Origin: a virus
Virus record (IMG/VR): IMGVR_UViG_3300032313_000852
Location: 1-51,541 of that record
Length of the DNA stretch: 51,541 nt
Strand: one strand, 5' to 3'
Positions 23,683 through 31,316 of the stretch are shown piece after piece. The first letter of the stretch is position 1; each line of letters opens with the position of its first letter. The notes beneath the pieces are model-generated. The model ran no database searches. It worked only from the letters and a program-made list of their open reading frames with translations, and had not been told where the DNA came from. Made by a program: the position numbers and the translations under genes.

Positions 23683-24323
23683 AAAAATTAATAGTATTTG
23701 GAGGTACAGGTGGATTAGGACAAAAACTAATACCATTTTTAGAAAAAAAATATGATGTTACTTCAGTTGGTAGTAAAGATGTTGATATCACGTCATTTAG
23801 TGAAGTTCAGAAATACTTTAATGATAAAGATTTTGATATTGTACTAAACATGAGTGGAAGTAAGTACGATGTGTTTTTAAGTAAAATTAAAGATAGTGAC
23901 CAAGAGGACATCAATAAAATGATTGATGTTAATATAAAAGGAAATATCAATATTGTATCTTCTTGTTTACCTAAAATGATTGAAAAGAAATATGGTAGGA
24001 TTATTTCAATCTCTTCAGTTTTTTCTGAACTTAATGTTCCCAAGAATTCAATCTATTGTGCGTCAAAGGCTTTCGTTGATAGATTTATAAGTAACGCAAA
24101 TAAAGAAAATGTGAAGTTTGGTATAACTTGCAACACAATTCAATTAGGTTATTGGGATGGAGGTATGTGTTATAGGGTAGATGAAAAATATCAAGAGATG
24201 GCTAAGGAAAAAATTGGTTTAAAGAGGTGGGGAAAAATTGAGGAATTACATAACACCATTGATTATATCATAGAAAATGAGTACGTTTCTGGTACAAATT
24301 TAAGGATAGACGGAGGACTATAA
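23679..24323 (+). CDS. Short-chain dehydrogenase/reductase, FabG-like
   Basis: The start at 23679 (MKKLIVFGGTGGLGQ) overlaps the FabH stop as ATGA; a longer frame upstream has no support. The 214-residue enzyme has the NAD(P) glycine motif, NMSG, and the catalytic Ser (SISSVFSE) with YCASKAF (YxxxK). It ends LRIDGGL, as FabG enzymes do. Coupled to FabH it would convert a 3-oxoacyl to a 3-hydroxyacyl thioester. Direct reduction of a keto-sugar is the alternative. Confidence 0.88.
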   Translation: MKKLIVFGGTGGLGQKLIPFLEKKYDVTSVGSKDVDITSFSEVQKYFNDKDFDIVLNMSGSKYDVFLSKIKDSDQEDINKMIDVNIKGNINIVSSCLPKMIEKKYGRIISISSVFSELNVPKNSIYCASKAFVDRFISNANKENVKFGITCNTIQLGYWDGGMCYRVDEKYQEMAKEKIGLKRWGKIEELHNTIDYIIENEYVSGTNLRIDGGL

Positions 24324-24332
24324 ATAAATCAT

Positions 24333-24911
24333 ATGTACATACACAAAAACGGAATTGCATTACGCAAATTAGAAAGAACGGACCTACCAAAATTAAAAGA
24401 TTTAAAAAATGAATCTTGGTTTGGTACGCACAACATCACATTATTAAATGATTATGAACAAGAAAAATGGTTCGAGTCTTTAAGTAGACACACTCATTTA
24501 ATATTAATTGCTATTGACACTAAAACAAACAATGAAGTTGGTTTGTATAAAATACAAAACATTGATTGGTATAATAGAACCTACGATTCCTCTCATGATG
24601 TTTTTAAAGAACATAGAGGTCAAGGATTATCAAAACCAGTTCTTTGTGCCGGTACCGATTTCGCCTTTGAAGTTTTAAACATGAATAGGATTGACGGTGA
24701 GATATTAGAAAACAATGTCGCTAGTATAAAGTCAGCTGAATATGCTGGTTTTAAACATGAAGGTATTAGAAGAAAATCAATCCATAAATGTGGTGAGTAT
24801 TTGAATAGTATTCATATTGGAATATTAAAAGAAGATTGGATTAACTTAGATAGAATAAAACAATATGGTGGAATATGTAACACATCTTACCAACCTAAAA
24901 ATGATTTATAA
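24333..24911 (+). CDS. GNAT-family acyltransferase, RimJ/RimL-like
   Basis: The protein of 192 residues has the acetyl-CoA-binding HRGQGLSKPVL and the RimL-type MNRIDGEILENNVASIKSAE, then YAGFKHEGIRRK. The family moves acyl groups from CoA (or carrier) to amines, including 4-amino sugars. Following FabH and SDR, it may attach a 3-hydroxyacyl or acetyl group to the amino sugar made by the aminotransferase. The acyl donor cannot be told from sequence. Confidence 0.88.
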   Translation: MYIHKNGIALRKLERTDLPKLKDLKNESWFGTHNITLLNDYEQEKWFESLSRHTHLILIAIDTKTNNEVGLYKIQNIDWYNRTYDSSHDVFKEHRGQGLSKPVLCAGTDFAFEVLNMNRIDGEILENNVASIKSAEYAGFKHEGIRRKSIHKCGEYLNSIHIGILKEDWINLDRIKQYGGICNTSYQPKNDL

Positions 24912-24914
24912 ATT

Positions 24915-25661
24915 ATGAAACTTAATAAATTTTTAATCGCAATCGTTTATTACGAGAGACCTAAAGTGTTAATAAATGCTTTAAAATCTATTTTAGATAT
25001 TTCATACCCTGAGTTTGAAGTTCATTTAATTGACGATGGTTCCACTAACAGAGCTGAACCTATTGTTAGAGATGTGTGCGCATCAATAATTGATAAGTTT
25101 AAGTTTAGTTACATAGAAAATACCATTGAACAAAAGAAAGAACAAGGTGGTAGTCTTCATGGACAATACTTAACTGAAGCGATAAAGGAAAGTGATGCTG
25201 ACCATGTTATTGTGTTATGTGATGATGATGCGATTTATCCACATTTTTTAACTAAATTAAATTTACTAATAAACAAACCAGAAAATAAGGATAAGAACTA
25301 TTTTTACCATAACATAGTTTTATATGATTGCCTTAGAGAACCATACACTAACGGTGTTGAAAGGGGTGATTTAAGTTATTTTACTAATCAGTGGAAAGTG
25401 CCAATACATTGTTCAGGTAGAGTTGATGGTTCACAGGTGACTTATAATAGAAAAAGATTTGTTGAGGATGGTATCATATATCCTGCACCACAAACGTCTG
25501 GTTTAGACTCTTCATCATTTATACAAATGTTTGATAAATGGGGATTAGCCGAATATAGTAAATTGATATCTCAAGTTAAATCTAATAATGAAGATAATTT
25601 AGTTTGGAAAGATATGGACGAAAACAAGGATGTTATTTACCAAACAAAAGATATGAAATAA
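24915..25661 (+). CDS. Glycosyltransferase, GT2 family
   Basis: The N-terminal LIAIVYYERPKVLINALKS and LIDDGSTNRAEP are characteristic of GT2, with a later HVIVLCDDDAIYP carrying the DxD motif. At 248 residues it is a soluble single-domain enzyme. It starts three bases after the acyltransferase stop. It may transfer the finished acylated amino sugar, though this is inferred from position. Confidence 0.85.
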   Translation: MKLNKFLIAIVYYERPKVLINALKSILDISYPEFEVHLIDDGSTNRAEPIVRDVCASIIDKFKFSYIENTIEQKKEQGGSLHGQYLTEAIKESDADHVIVLCDDDAIYPHFLTKLNLLINKPENKDKNYFYHNIVLYDCLREPYTNGVERGDLSYFTNQWKVPIHCSGRVDGSQVTYNRKRFVEDGIIYPAPQTSGLDSSSFIQMFDKWGLAEYSKLISQVKSNNEDNLVWKDMDENKDVIYQTKDMK

Positions 25662-25662
25662 T

Positions 25663-26400
25663 ATGAAGATTACATTATACACCATTTGTTATAACGAACA
25701 AGAGATTTTACCATATTTTTTAAACCATTATTCTAAAATGGTTGATAAAATTGTGGTTTATGATAATCAATCTACAGATAATTCAAGACAGATATTAGAA
25801 TCATTTAAAGATTGTGAAATAGAAATAATTGATTACGATACCGATAATCAGTACAGCGAAGAATCTCAAACAAACCTTAGGAATAATTGTTGGAAAAATG
25901 ATACAGATTCTAACTATATTATTGTTGTAGATATTGATGAGATAATATACCACCCTAAGTTTAGAGAGTTCTTAAGAAATAACATAACCGTTGATTGTTT
26001 TAAACCAGTTGGATATGACATGATTGGTGATGATGTTCCTACTGATTATAGTAAAGAAATTTATGAAATTATTAAAACTGGAACATTAAACACTATGTAT
26101 TCTAAAGTTGCACTTTTTAGACGTAAAAATATATTAGAAACAAATTTTACATATGGTTCACATTTTTCATCTTTCATTGGTGATAAACCATTAATAATTC
26201 ACGAATCAAAAGGTGATTTAAAATTATTACATTATAAATGTTTAAGCTACGAGTATGTTGTTAAAAAACATAATGATTATTCCAAAAGAAAATCTGAATT
26301 TAGCAAAAGACTTGGTTTAGGATTTCATTATGATTTTGGTAGAGATAAAATTTTAGAAGAGTTTAATAAATTAAAAGATAGCTCAACTCAAGTTATTTAA
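25663..26400 (+). CDS. Glycosyltransferase, GT2_4-like
   Basis: The start MKITLYTICYNEQEILPYFL, then VVYDNQSTDNSRQILE and IIVVDIDEIIYHP (DxD as DID), fit the Glyco_tranf_2_4 group. A His-rich C-terminal part (HFSSFIGDKPLIIHESKG) may bind acceptor. It shares its stop with the following epimerase (TAATG), so expression is coupled. Confidence 0.83.
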   Translation: MKITLYTICYNEQEILPYFLNHYSKMVDKIVVYDNQSTDNSRQILESFKDCEIEIIDYDTDNQYSEESQTNLRNNCWKNDTDSNYIIVVDIDEIIYHPKFREFLRNNITVDCFKPVGYDMIGDDVPTDYSKEIYEIIKTGTLNTMYSKVALFRRKNILETNFTYGSHFSSFIGDKPLIIHESKGDLKLLHYKCLSYEYVVKKHNDYSKRKSEFSKRLGLGFHYDFGRDKILEEFNKLKDSSTQVI

Positions 26401-27374
26401 TGAAAAAAATATTAATATTAGGAGGTGGTGGATTCATAGGTGGACATCTTTCAAAAAGGTTAATGAATGAAGGTAACTTTGTTCGTGTTGTTGATATTAA
26501 AAATCACGAATACTTTGATGAAAATGAATTTTGTAATGAATTCATTAAATGTGATTTGAGAAAACCATATGAGGTACATAAGGTTATGTGTTTAGTTGAG
26601 GGTTCTTTTGATGAAGTGTATCAATTAGCCGCTGATATGGGTGGGGCAGGTTATATTTTTACGGGAGAAAATGATGCTGATGTTATGCATAATTCGGTGC
26701 TAATTAATTTAAATGTTTTGGACACCGCAATTAGAACGGGTGTTAAAAAAATATTCTATTCATCATCAGCATGTATATATCCTGAACATAATCAATTAGA
26801 CCCTAAAAATCCAAATTGTGAAGAGTCGTCAGCATATCCTGCAAATCCTGATTCTGAATATGGTTGGGAGAAATTATTTAGTGAGAGGTTGTATTTGGCT
26901 TATAATAGAAATTATGGAATTGATGTTAGAATTGCTCGTTTTCATAATATATTTGGACCATATGGTACATATAAAGGTGGTAAAGAAAAGGTACCAGCGG
27001 CATTATCTCGTAAAATTGCTGAAGCATTAGATGGTGGCGAAATTGAGGTTTGGGGTGATGGTAAACAAACTCGTTCATTTTTATATATTGATGAGTGTAT
27101 TGAAGGTATGATTAGATTGATGGATTCTAATTTTACGGGACCATTCAACATTGGGTCGGAAGAAATGGTAACAATAAATGATTTAGCTAATAACATCATT
27201 GACATTAGTGGAAAAATGATTTATATTAAAAATATTGAAGGTCCTACGGGTGTTAGGGGTCGAAATAGTGATAATAATTTAATAAAAGAAAAGATAGGTT
27301 GGTCACCCACACAACCATTATATACCGGTCTAATTCAAACATATGAATGGATTGAAAAACAAATAAAAAAATGA
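26400..27374 (+). CDS. GDP-mannose 3,5-epimerase-like extended SDR
   Basis: This 324-residue enzyme is very close in pattern to GDP-mannose 3,5-epimerase, which makes GDP-L-galactose and GDP-L-gulose. It has GGGGFIGGHLS, QLAADMGGAGYI, SSSACIYPE, EYGWEKLFSE, ARFHNIFGPYGTYKGGKEK and GDGKQTRSFLYIDECIEG. Ser123, Cys125, Tyr154, Lys158 and Lys197 correspond, at a constant offset of 20, to the known catalytic residues Ser143, Cys145, Tyr174, Lys178 and Lys217 of the plant enzyme. It should be active. It implies that an L-galactose-type or L-gulose-type sugar is used in the glycan. Confidence 0.9.
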   Translation: MKKILILGGGGFIGGHLSKRLMNEGNFVRVVDIKNHEYFDENEFCNEFIKCDLRKPYEVHKVMCLVEGSFDEVYQLAADMGGAGYIFTGENDADVMHNSVLINLNVLDTAIRTGVKKIFYSSSACIYPEHNQLDPKNPNCEESSAYPANPDSEYGWEKLFSERLYLAYNRNYGIDVRIARFHNIFGPYGTYKGGKEKVPAALSRKIAEALDGGEIEVWGDGKQTRSFLYIDECIEGMIRLMDSNFTGPFNIGSEEMVTINDLANNIIDISGKMIYIKNIEGPTGVRGRNSDNNLIKEKIGWSPTQPLYTGLIQTYEWIEKQIKK

Positions 27375-28480
27375 ATATAAGTTTCGTATTAGCCGTTTAC
27401 AATAAGTTAGAATTAACAAAAGAATGTTATAAAAATCTTCGTAAGGTTTATCCAAAGGCACCATTAGTTATTAGTAGTGGTGGTTCTTCAGATGGAACAA
27501 AAGAGTGGTTAGAATCGTTAGACGATGAGAACTTATCATTATTTCATGATGATGATAGATTAACATTTTCAGAAACTTATAATGCTGGTATTGATTTAGT
27601 TGATACCGAGAAATTGGTTCTTATTCATAATGACATGGTCATTGGTAAAGGGTTTTTAGAAAATTTAGATAGGTTGTTGGATGAGAATCCAAATACGTTA
27701 TTATCATACACAACGATTGAACCACCAATCTTTGAAGGACATAAAAGACCAGGTAAAGTGATACTTGATTTGGGAACTGGTTTTAATAATTTTAATCAAA
27801 AAAAGTTTAACAAATACGTTAAAGAAAATAATAATAAATGTGACTTATATGACGGAGCAGTATTCTTTATGAGTGGTCGTAAAGAAATGTTTGTTGACTT
27901 GGGTGGTTTTGATGGATTTAGTTTTGTTCCATGTTTTTGCGAAGATGATGATTTTTTAATTAGAGCAAAATTAAAAGGATATAAATTAAAAACAACAGAA
28001 TGTGCAATCACATATCATTTTGTTTCTCAAACATCAAGATTTAGTGATGAGATGAAAGATAAAAGACAGGACATTGAAATATTTTCAAATAGAAATTTTA
28101 TTAGAAAATGGGGTATAACGATATCTACATTTAATCAATTAGGTTATCAAACTCAAGATGATTTTACATTTAAAAAATTATCATTAGGGTTAACAACAAA
28201 TAACAATGAATATATTGGTTTATTGGAACCATTCTTTAATAAAATTAAAACGGATTCATTACCAACGGATTATATTAAATTTGAACAAGAAACCACTAGA
28301 TATGATTTGAAATCTAAGTTTGAAGGTACTCCTGACGTGGATGTGATGGTTAATATCTTATCAGAAATTACACAAGATGATTTCAATGTTTTAACAACAT
28401 TAAGATTGGCAGTTCAACAATACTCACCAGGGACATATAAAATTGGTAATTTAACAATAGAGATTTTAAAAGATTTGTAA
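27371..28480 (+). CDS. Glycosyltransferase, GT2 family
   Basis: The 369-residue protein starts MNISFVLAVYNKLELTKECY, with SSGGSSDGTKEWLE and LVLIHNDMVIG (NDM in place of DxD) and GGFDGFSFVPCFCEDDDFLIRAKLKG, a typical GT2 layout including the ED acidic site. The C-terminal 100 residues are an unassigned extension. It overlaps the epimerase by ATGA and is the last gene of the plus-strand operon; its stop lies one base from the stop of the convergent gene, with no terminator hairpin between. Confidence 0.85.
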   Translation: MNISFVLAVYNKLELTKECYKNLRKVYPKAPLVISSGGSSDGTKEWLESLDDENLSLFHDDDRLTFSETYNAGIDLVDTEKLVLIHNDMVIGKGFLENLDRLLDENPNTLLSYTTIEPPIFEGHKRPGKVILDLGTGFNNFNQKKFNKYVKENNNKCDLYDGAVFFMSGRKEMFVDLGGFDGFSFVPCFCEDDDFLIRAKLKGYKLKTTECAITYHFVSQTSRFSDEMKDKRQDIEIFSNRNFIRKWGITISTFNQLGYQTQDDFTFKKLSLGLTTNNNEYIGLLEPFFNKIKTDSLPTDYIKFEQETTRYDLKSKFEGTPDVDVMVNILSEITQDDFNVLTTLRLAVQQYSPGTYKIGNLTIEILKDL

Positions 28481-28481
28481 A

Positions 28482-29123
28482 TTACTCAGCTCCAAAAGCG
28501 TACATTCCAACATGTTTAACGTCCATACTTAATATGGTGTCAATATGTACGTCATATCCTACTTCTCTAAATTTTCTAAGAAGGTTAAAATCTTCTCCGT
28601 GCCAATCATCTGTATCCTCTTTGTAGGTGAATTCAAAGTATGGTTTGGTAATATTTTTGAAAATGTCAGTTTTTACTAACATACAACCCATACCCACACC
28701 TTGTACTTTAACTAACTCATCTTTAGGTTCCATAGGTAACCAACTGTCCCAATCATTTAAATCGGTATATGCGACCGTTTTAAGAGGTTTTGTACGTCTC
28801 ATATAGTTACACGCAACAATGTCCTTATTGTGTTCTAAAAGACGAATGGCGGTGGTCTGAGGGAACATCATATCACTATCTAACCACAACATATAATCTG
28901 ATTTAGATTCGATAGCCATATTGACCAATCTACCCCTTTGATTTGTTAGAATGGTACTTGAATCGTAATATAAATTAACATCAATTCCAACATCTGAAGT
29001 CGTTTTATATAATTGAGCCAAACAATATGAGAAATGTGAATGTACGGTGTCTCTGGTTGGGACTAATATTGATAATTTAATGGGTTTAACATCCCATAAT
29101 GTACTATTATTAATGTTTTTCAT
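28482..29123 (-). CDS. GT-A fold glycosyltransferase-like protein
   Basis: The 213-residue protein contains IKLSILVPTRDTVHSHFSY, TNQRGRLVNMAIESKSDYML and WLDSDMMFPQTTAIRLLEH, with DSD as the DxD motif. GDDP-like acceptor motif is replaced by DDWHGEDFNLLRKFREVG, the acidic catalytic region. This is a well-known type in tailed phages with unassigned targets. Its ATG overlaps the upstream stop (TAATG). Confidence 0.82.
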   Translation of the reverse strand: MKNINNSTLWDVKPIKLSILVPTRDTVHSHFSYCLAQLYKTTSDVGIDVNLYYDSSTILTNQRGRLVNMAIESKSDYMLWLDSDMMFPQTTAIRLLEHNKDIVACNYMRRTKPLKTVAYTDLNDWDSWLPMEPKDELVKVQGVGMGCMLVKTDIFKNITKPYFEFTYKEDTDDWHGEDFNLLRKFREVGYDVHIDTILSMDVKHVGMYAFGAE

Positions 29124-29566
29124 TATAAACCTGGTATGTCATTTGAGACATTGTTACTTTGGATGGCAAGATTTCTACCTGAAATTATTAACTCTTCGGT
29201 TCTTTTTAGTAGTAATTGATAATCACGTATTGGTAAATTACTAATTGTTGTGAAGGTTTCTCTTGAGTATACGTTTGTTAATAGAATGTCTGTTGCAGCA
29301 ATTCTCGCCCATTTTTCAATAAAACATAATCTAACGATGTTCTCATCATTATTTAACAAACCCTTAATACGAACATCATCGTATGTACTTAGAATGTTTT
29401 TTAAAATTTTATGTTCCTTTCTATAATATGGTATAAATGAAAAAAAATACGTTAATCTGAGACGTTTAATAAACTTGACAAGTATTTCTCTATCAAAGTT
29501 AATTCCGTTCCATTTAACGTATTCTAATTCGTATTTTGAAGGGGTATTATTATACGTAATATTCAT
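29123..29566 (-). CDS. Hypothetical protein, 147 aa
   Basis: Not recognised. It is basic and helical in the middle (RLRLTYFFSFIPYYRKEHKI) with no membrane helix and no catalytic motif. A TATTTATA octamer lies 8 bases before its ATG. It is between a putative virion protein gene and a glycosyltransferase, so a virion or assembly role is possible. Confidence 0.5.
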   Translation of the reverse strand: MNITYNNTPSKYELEYVKWNGINFDREILVKFIKRLRLTYFFSFIPYYRKEHKILKNILSTYDDVRIKGLLNNDENIVRLCFIEKWARIAATDILLTNVYSRETFTTISNLPIRDYQLLLKRTEELIISGRNLAIQSNNVSNDIPGL

Positions 29567-29574
29567 ACATATAA

Positions 29575-29582
29575 TATAAATA
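29575..29582 (-). promoter_or_regulatory. Putative TATTTATA promoter octamer
   Basis: On the minus strand the sequence reads TTTTATTTATATT, with the octamer 8 bases from the ATG at 29566. The spacing is shorter than in the other cases, which lowers confidence. Confidence 0.25.
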
Positions 29583-29604
29583 AAATTTTTAGTAAAATCA
29601 AATA

Positions 29605-29832
29605 TTAAGGTGGGTACACTCCTGAACCTGATAATCCACCAAATCCAGCACTTTCGGCAATTTCAGAACCTGAAGCTACACTTGCAACACCTGAAGTGGT
29701 TCTATTACGACCAACACCTAATGACGAGTTTAACCCAAGATTCGCTACAGTACCTGTGTTGGCAAATAAACCTAACACTACACTTATTTTTCCCATACTT
29801 ACTTCGGATCCTGTTGCTGGTACTACACCCAT
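29605..29832 (-). CDS. Putative small virion protein, 75 aa
   Basis: This low-complexity Gly/Ser/Val protein starts MGVVPATGSEVSMGKISVVL and has GRNRTTSGVASVASGSEIAES. The SEVSMGKI segment resembles motifs at the beginning of phage tail-tip and adhesin proteins (Ser-x-Ile/Val-Ser-x-x-x-Ile). Its place beside the tail fibre gene and a promoter octamer before it support a structural role. Confidence is moderate because the sequence is short and compositionally biased. Confidence 0.5.
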   Translation of the reverse strand: MGVVPATGSEVSMGKISVVLGLFANTGTVANLGLNSSLGVGRNRTTSGVASVASGSEIAESAGFGGLSGSGVYPP

Positions 29833-29861
29833 GATATATAATTATTTAATTAAATTCTTTT

Positions 29862-29869
29862 TATAAATA
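29862..29869 (-). promoter_or_regulatory. Putative TATTTATA promoter octamer
   Basis: GAGTATTTATAAAAAG on the minus strand, 29 bases before the ATG at 29832. It abuts an inverted repeat (29868-29900), so termination of the tail fibre transcript and start of the next transcript may be combined here. Confidence 0.35.
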
Positions 29870-29900
29870 CTCACTATATTTTTTTAGAACATAGTGAGTA
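29868..29900. repeat. Inverted repeat between virion genes
   Basis: TACTCACTAT (29868-29877) and ATAGTGAGTA (29891-29900) pair perfectly around a 13-base loop. On the minus strand it follows the tail fibre gene and leads into UUUAU, so it could act as a weak terminator, although the U tract is poor. Confidence 0.55.
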
Positions 29901-29913
29901 CTTTCTAATTTAT

Positions 29914-31251
29914 CTATTTTATTTTAGATTCTAAAGCCTCAATACGTATTAACAATTCTTTGTTTGTTTGAATTAACAAAGCAACTAATTTTTCGTATTT
30001 AACAGCCATATAACCATTGTCTCTTGTAGTTACAATTTCAGGTAAAACTGAGTTAATTTCTTGTGCTATTACCCCAATATCGTGACCTTCGTTCTCATGA
30101 ATACCTTCCATTGGAACCCAATCGAAATAATAACCATTAATTTGTTTCAATATGTCTAAAGAACCTGTAATTGATTGGATATTTTCTTTTAGTCTTTCAT
30201 CAGAACCATAGTAGGCAATAACGTCATTTGTTGCTCTAATTAAACCTGTAGTTGTTGGTGTTGATGTACCCACACCTAACGCACCTGCAACATATAGGGT
30301 TGTTCCGTTAAATGTTAAATTTGCCTCACCATTTAGGGTAACTCCACCTTCACTTGTCATTACACGGTCTGCACTTGCATTTGTAATTGTTGTTGTACCA
30401 GATGATCCTGAAGAACCGTTAGAACCTGAAGAACCGTTAGAACCTGATGTTCCTGAAGAACCGTTAGAACCTGATGTTCCTGAAGAACCACTAGAACCTG
30501 ATGTTCCTGAAGAACCTGATGAACCTGAAGAACCTGATGTTCCTGAAGAACCTGAAGAACCATTAGAACCTGAAGTTCCTGAAGAACCATTAGAACCTGA
30601 AGTTCCTGATGAACCACTTGAACCTGAAGTACCTGACGTCATTGCACTGAATGAAACTCCATTCATAACCAATGTTCCTGTGGTACGTATAGACCCTGTA
30701 ACTTCTAAATCGTCTCCAAAAACAACTTTATTTCCACCTGAAGATGTTATTTTATTACCATCTTGCATTTGTAATGTTCCCTTAACGGTAATTAAACCAG
30801 TCGTTGGGTCTAACGCAATATCACCACCACCTGAGGATTTTAATTCAATATCACCATCAGCAGTTTGTAATGTAATATTGTCAGTACCAAGTTCATTAAA
30901 TTTAATTGATTGGCCAGAATCTGTTGAGAAAATTACCTCAGTAGAGTTTGAAGAAATTACTTGGGTTCCGTCAATATATAATGAACCTGAAGAAAGATAC
31001 AAATCTCTCCATTGATAATCCAAACTACCCAAATCGTAGATATCATTAACTGAAGGGAGAATAGAACCACTTACAGTTTGATTTCCAACAAATAAGTTAC
31101 TACCAGTGGTAGCAAAACGTGCAGAACCTGTTGTGCTTAAGGTTAGTGCATTAGATGTTGTACCACTAATTGTTGCGTTTATTGTACCATTTACGGTTAA
31201 ATCTCCCGTAATTGTTGCCGAACCAGTTATAATCGGATCAAATATTTTCAT
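29914..31251 (-). CDS. Tail fibre with collagen-like repeat and S74 chaperone domain
   Basis: The 445-residue protein has three parts. Residues 1-200 are beta-rich repeats with short Gly-Thr segments (SATITGDLTVNGTIN, NDIYDLGSLDYQWRDLYL), typical of trimeric fibres. Residues 207-285 are about 26 Gly-X-Y triplets made only of Ser, Thr and Asn (GSS, GTS, GSN), a collagen-like stretch without proline. Residues 349-445 are a peptidase S74 intramolecular chaperone, with SDERLKENI carrying the Ser350/Lys355 dyad and a C-terminal coiled coil. S74 domains trimerise fibres and then cut themselves off. The next gene upstream encodes an O-heptosyltransferase-like protein, for which this Ser/Thr-rich stretch is an attractive target. 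Confidence 0.9.
   Translation of the reverse strand: MKIFDPIITGSATITGDLTVNGTINATISGTTSNALTLSTTGSARFATTGSNLFVGNQTVSGSILPSVNDIYDLGSLDYQWRDLYLSSGSLYIDGTQVISSNSTEVIFSTDSGQSIKFNELGTDNITLQTADGDIELKSSGGGDIALDPTTGLITVKGTLQMQDGNKITSSGGNKVVFGDDLEVTGSIRTTGTLVMNGVSFSAMTSGTSGSSGSSGTSGSNGSSGTSGSNGSSGSSGTSGSSGSSGSSGTSGSSGSSGTSGSNGSSGTSGSNGSSGSNGSSGSSGTTTITNASADRVMTSEGGVTLNGEANLTFNGTTLYVAGALGVGTSTPTTTGLIRATNDVIAYYGSDERLKENIQSITGSLDILKQINGYYFDWVPMEGIHENEGHDIGVIAQEINSVLPEIVTTRDNGYMAVKYEKLVALLIQTNKELLIRIEALESKIK
30397..30633 (-). repeat. Gly-X-Y coding repeat in tail fibre
   Basis: A 9-base periodic region encodes the GSS/GTS/GSN triplets (residues 207-285). Copies are near-identical at the DNA level, so length changes by slippage or recombination are likely between related phages. 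Confidence 0.9.
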
Positions 31252-31270
31252 AATTATATGTTATTATTCA

Positions 31271-31278
31271 TATAAATA
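31271..31278 (-). promoter_or_regulatory. Putative TATTTATA promoter octamer before tail fibre
   Basis: GAGTATTTATATGAATAA on the minus strand, 19 bases before the tail fibre ATG, in a 65-base gap. It shares the GAGTATTTATA core with the one before the next virion gene. Confidence 0.38.
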
Positions 31279-31316
31279 CTCGATATTTCATCTTTATGAT
31301 TAAAACTTTAAAATTT

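Noticed and set aside
30360-30617. Repetitive Val/Leu/Gln frame
   Set aside because: It is the same repeat DNA as the tail fibre read in another frame, not a separate gene.
30397-30633. Idea that the P4H-like oxygenases hydroxylate proline in the collagen-like fibre
   Set aside because: The Gly-X-Y stretch contains Ser, Thr and Asn but no Pro, so it offers no substrate for a prolyl hydroxylase.
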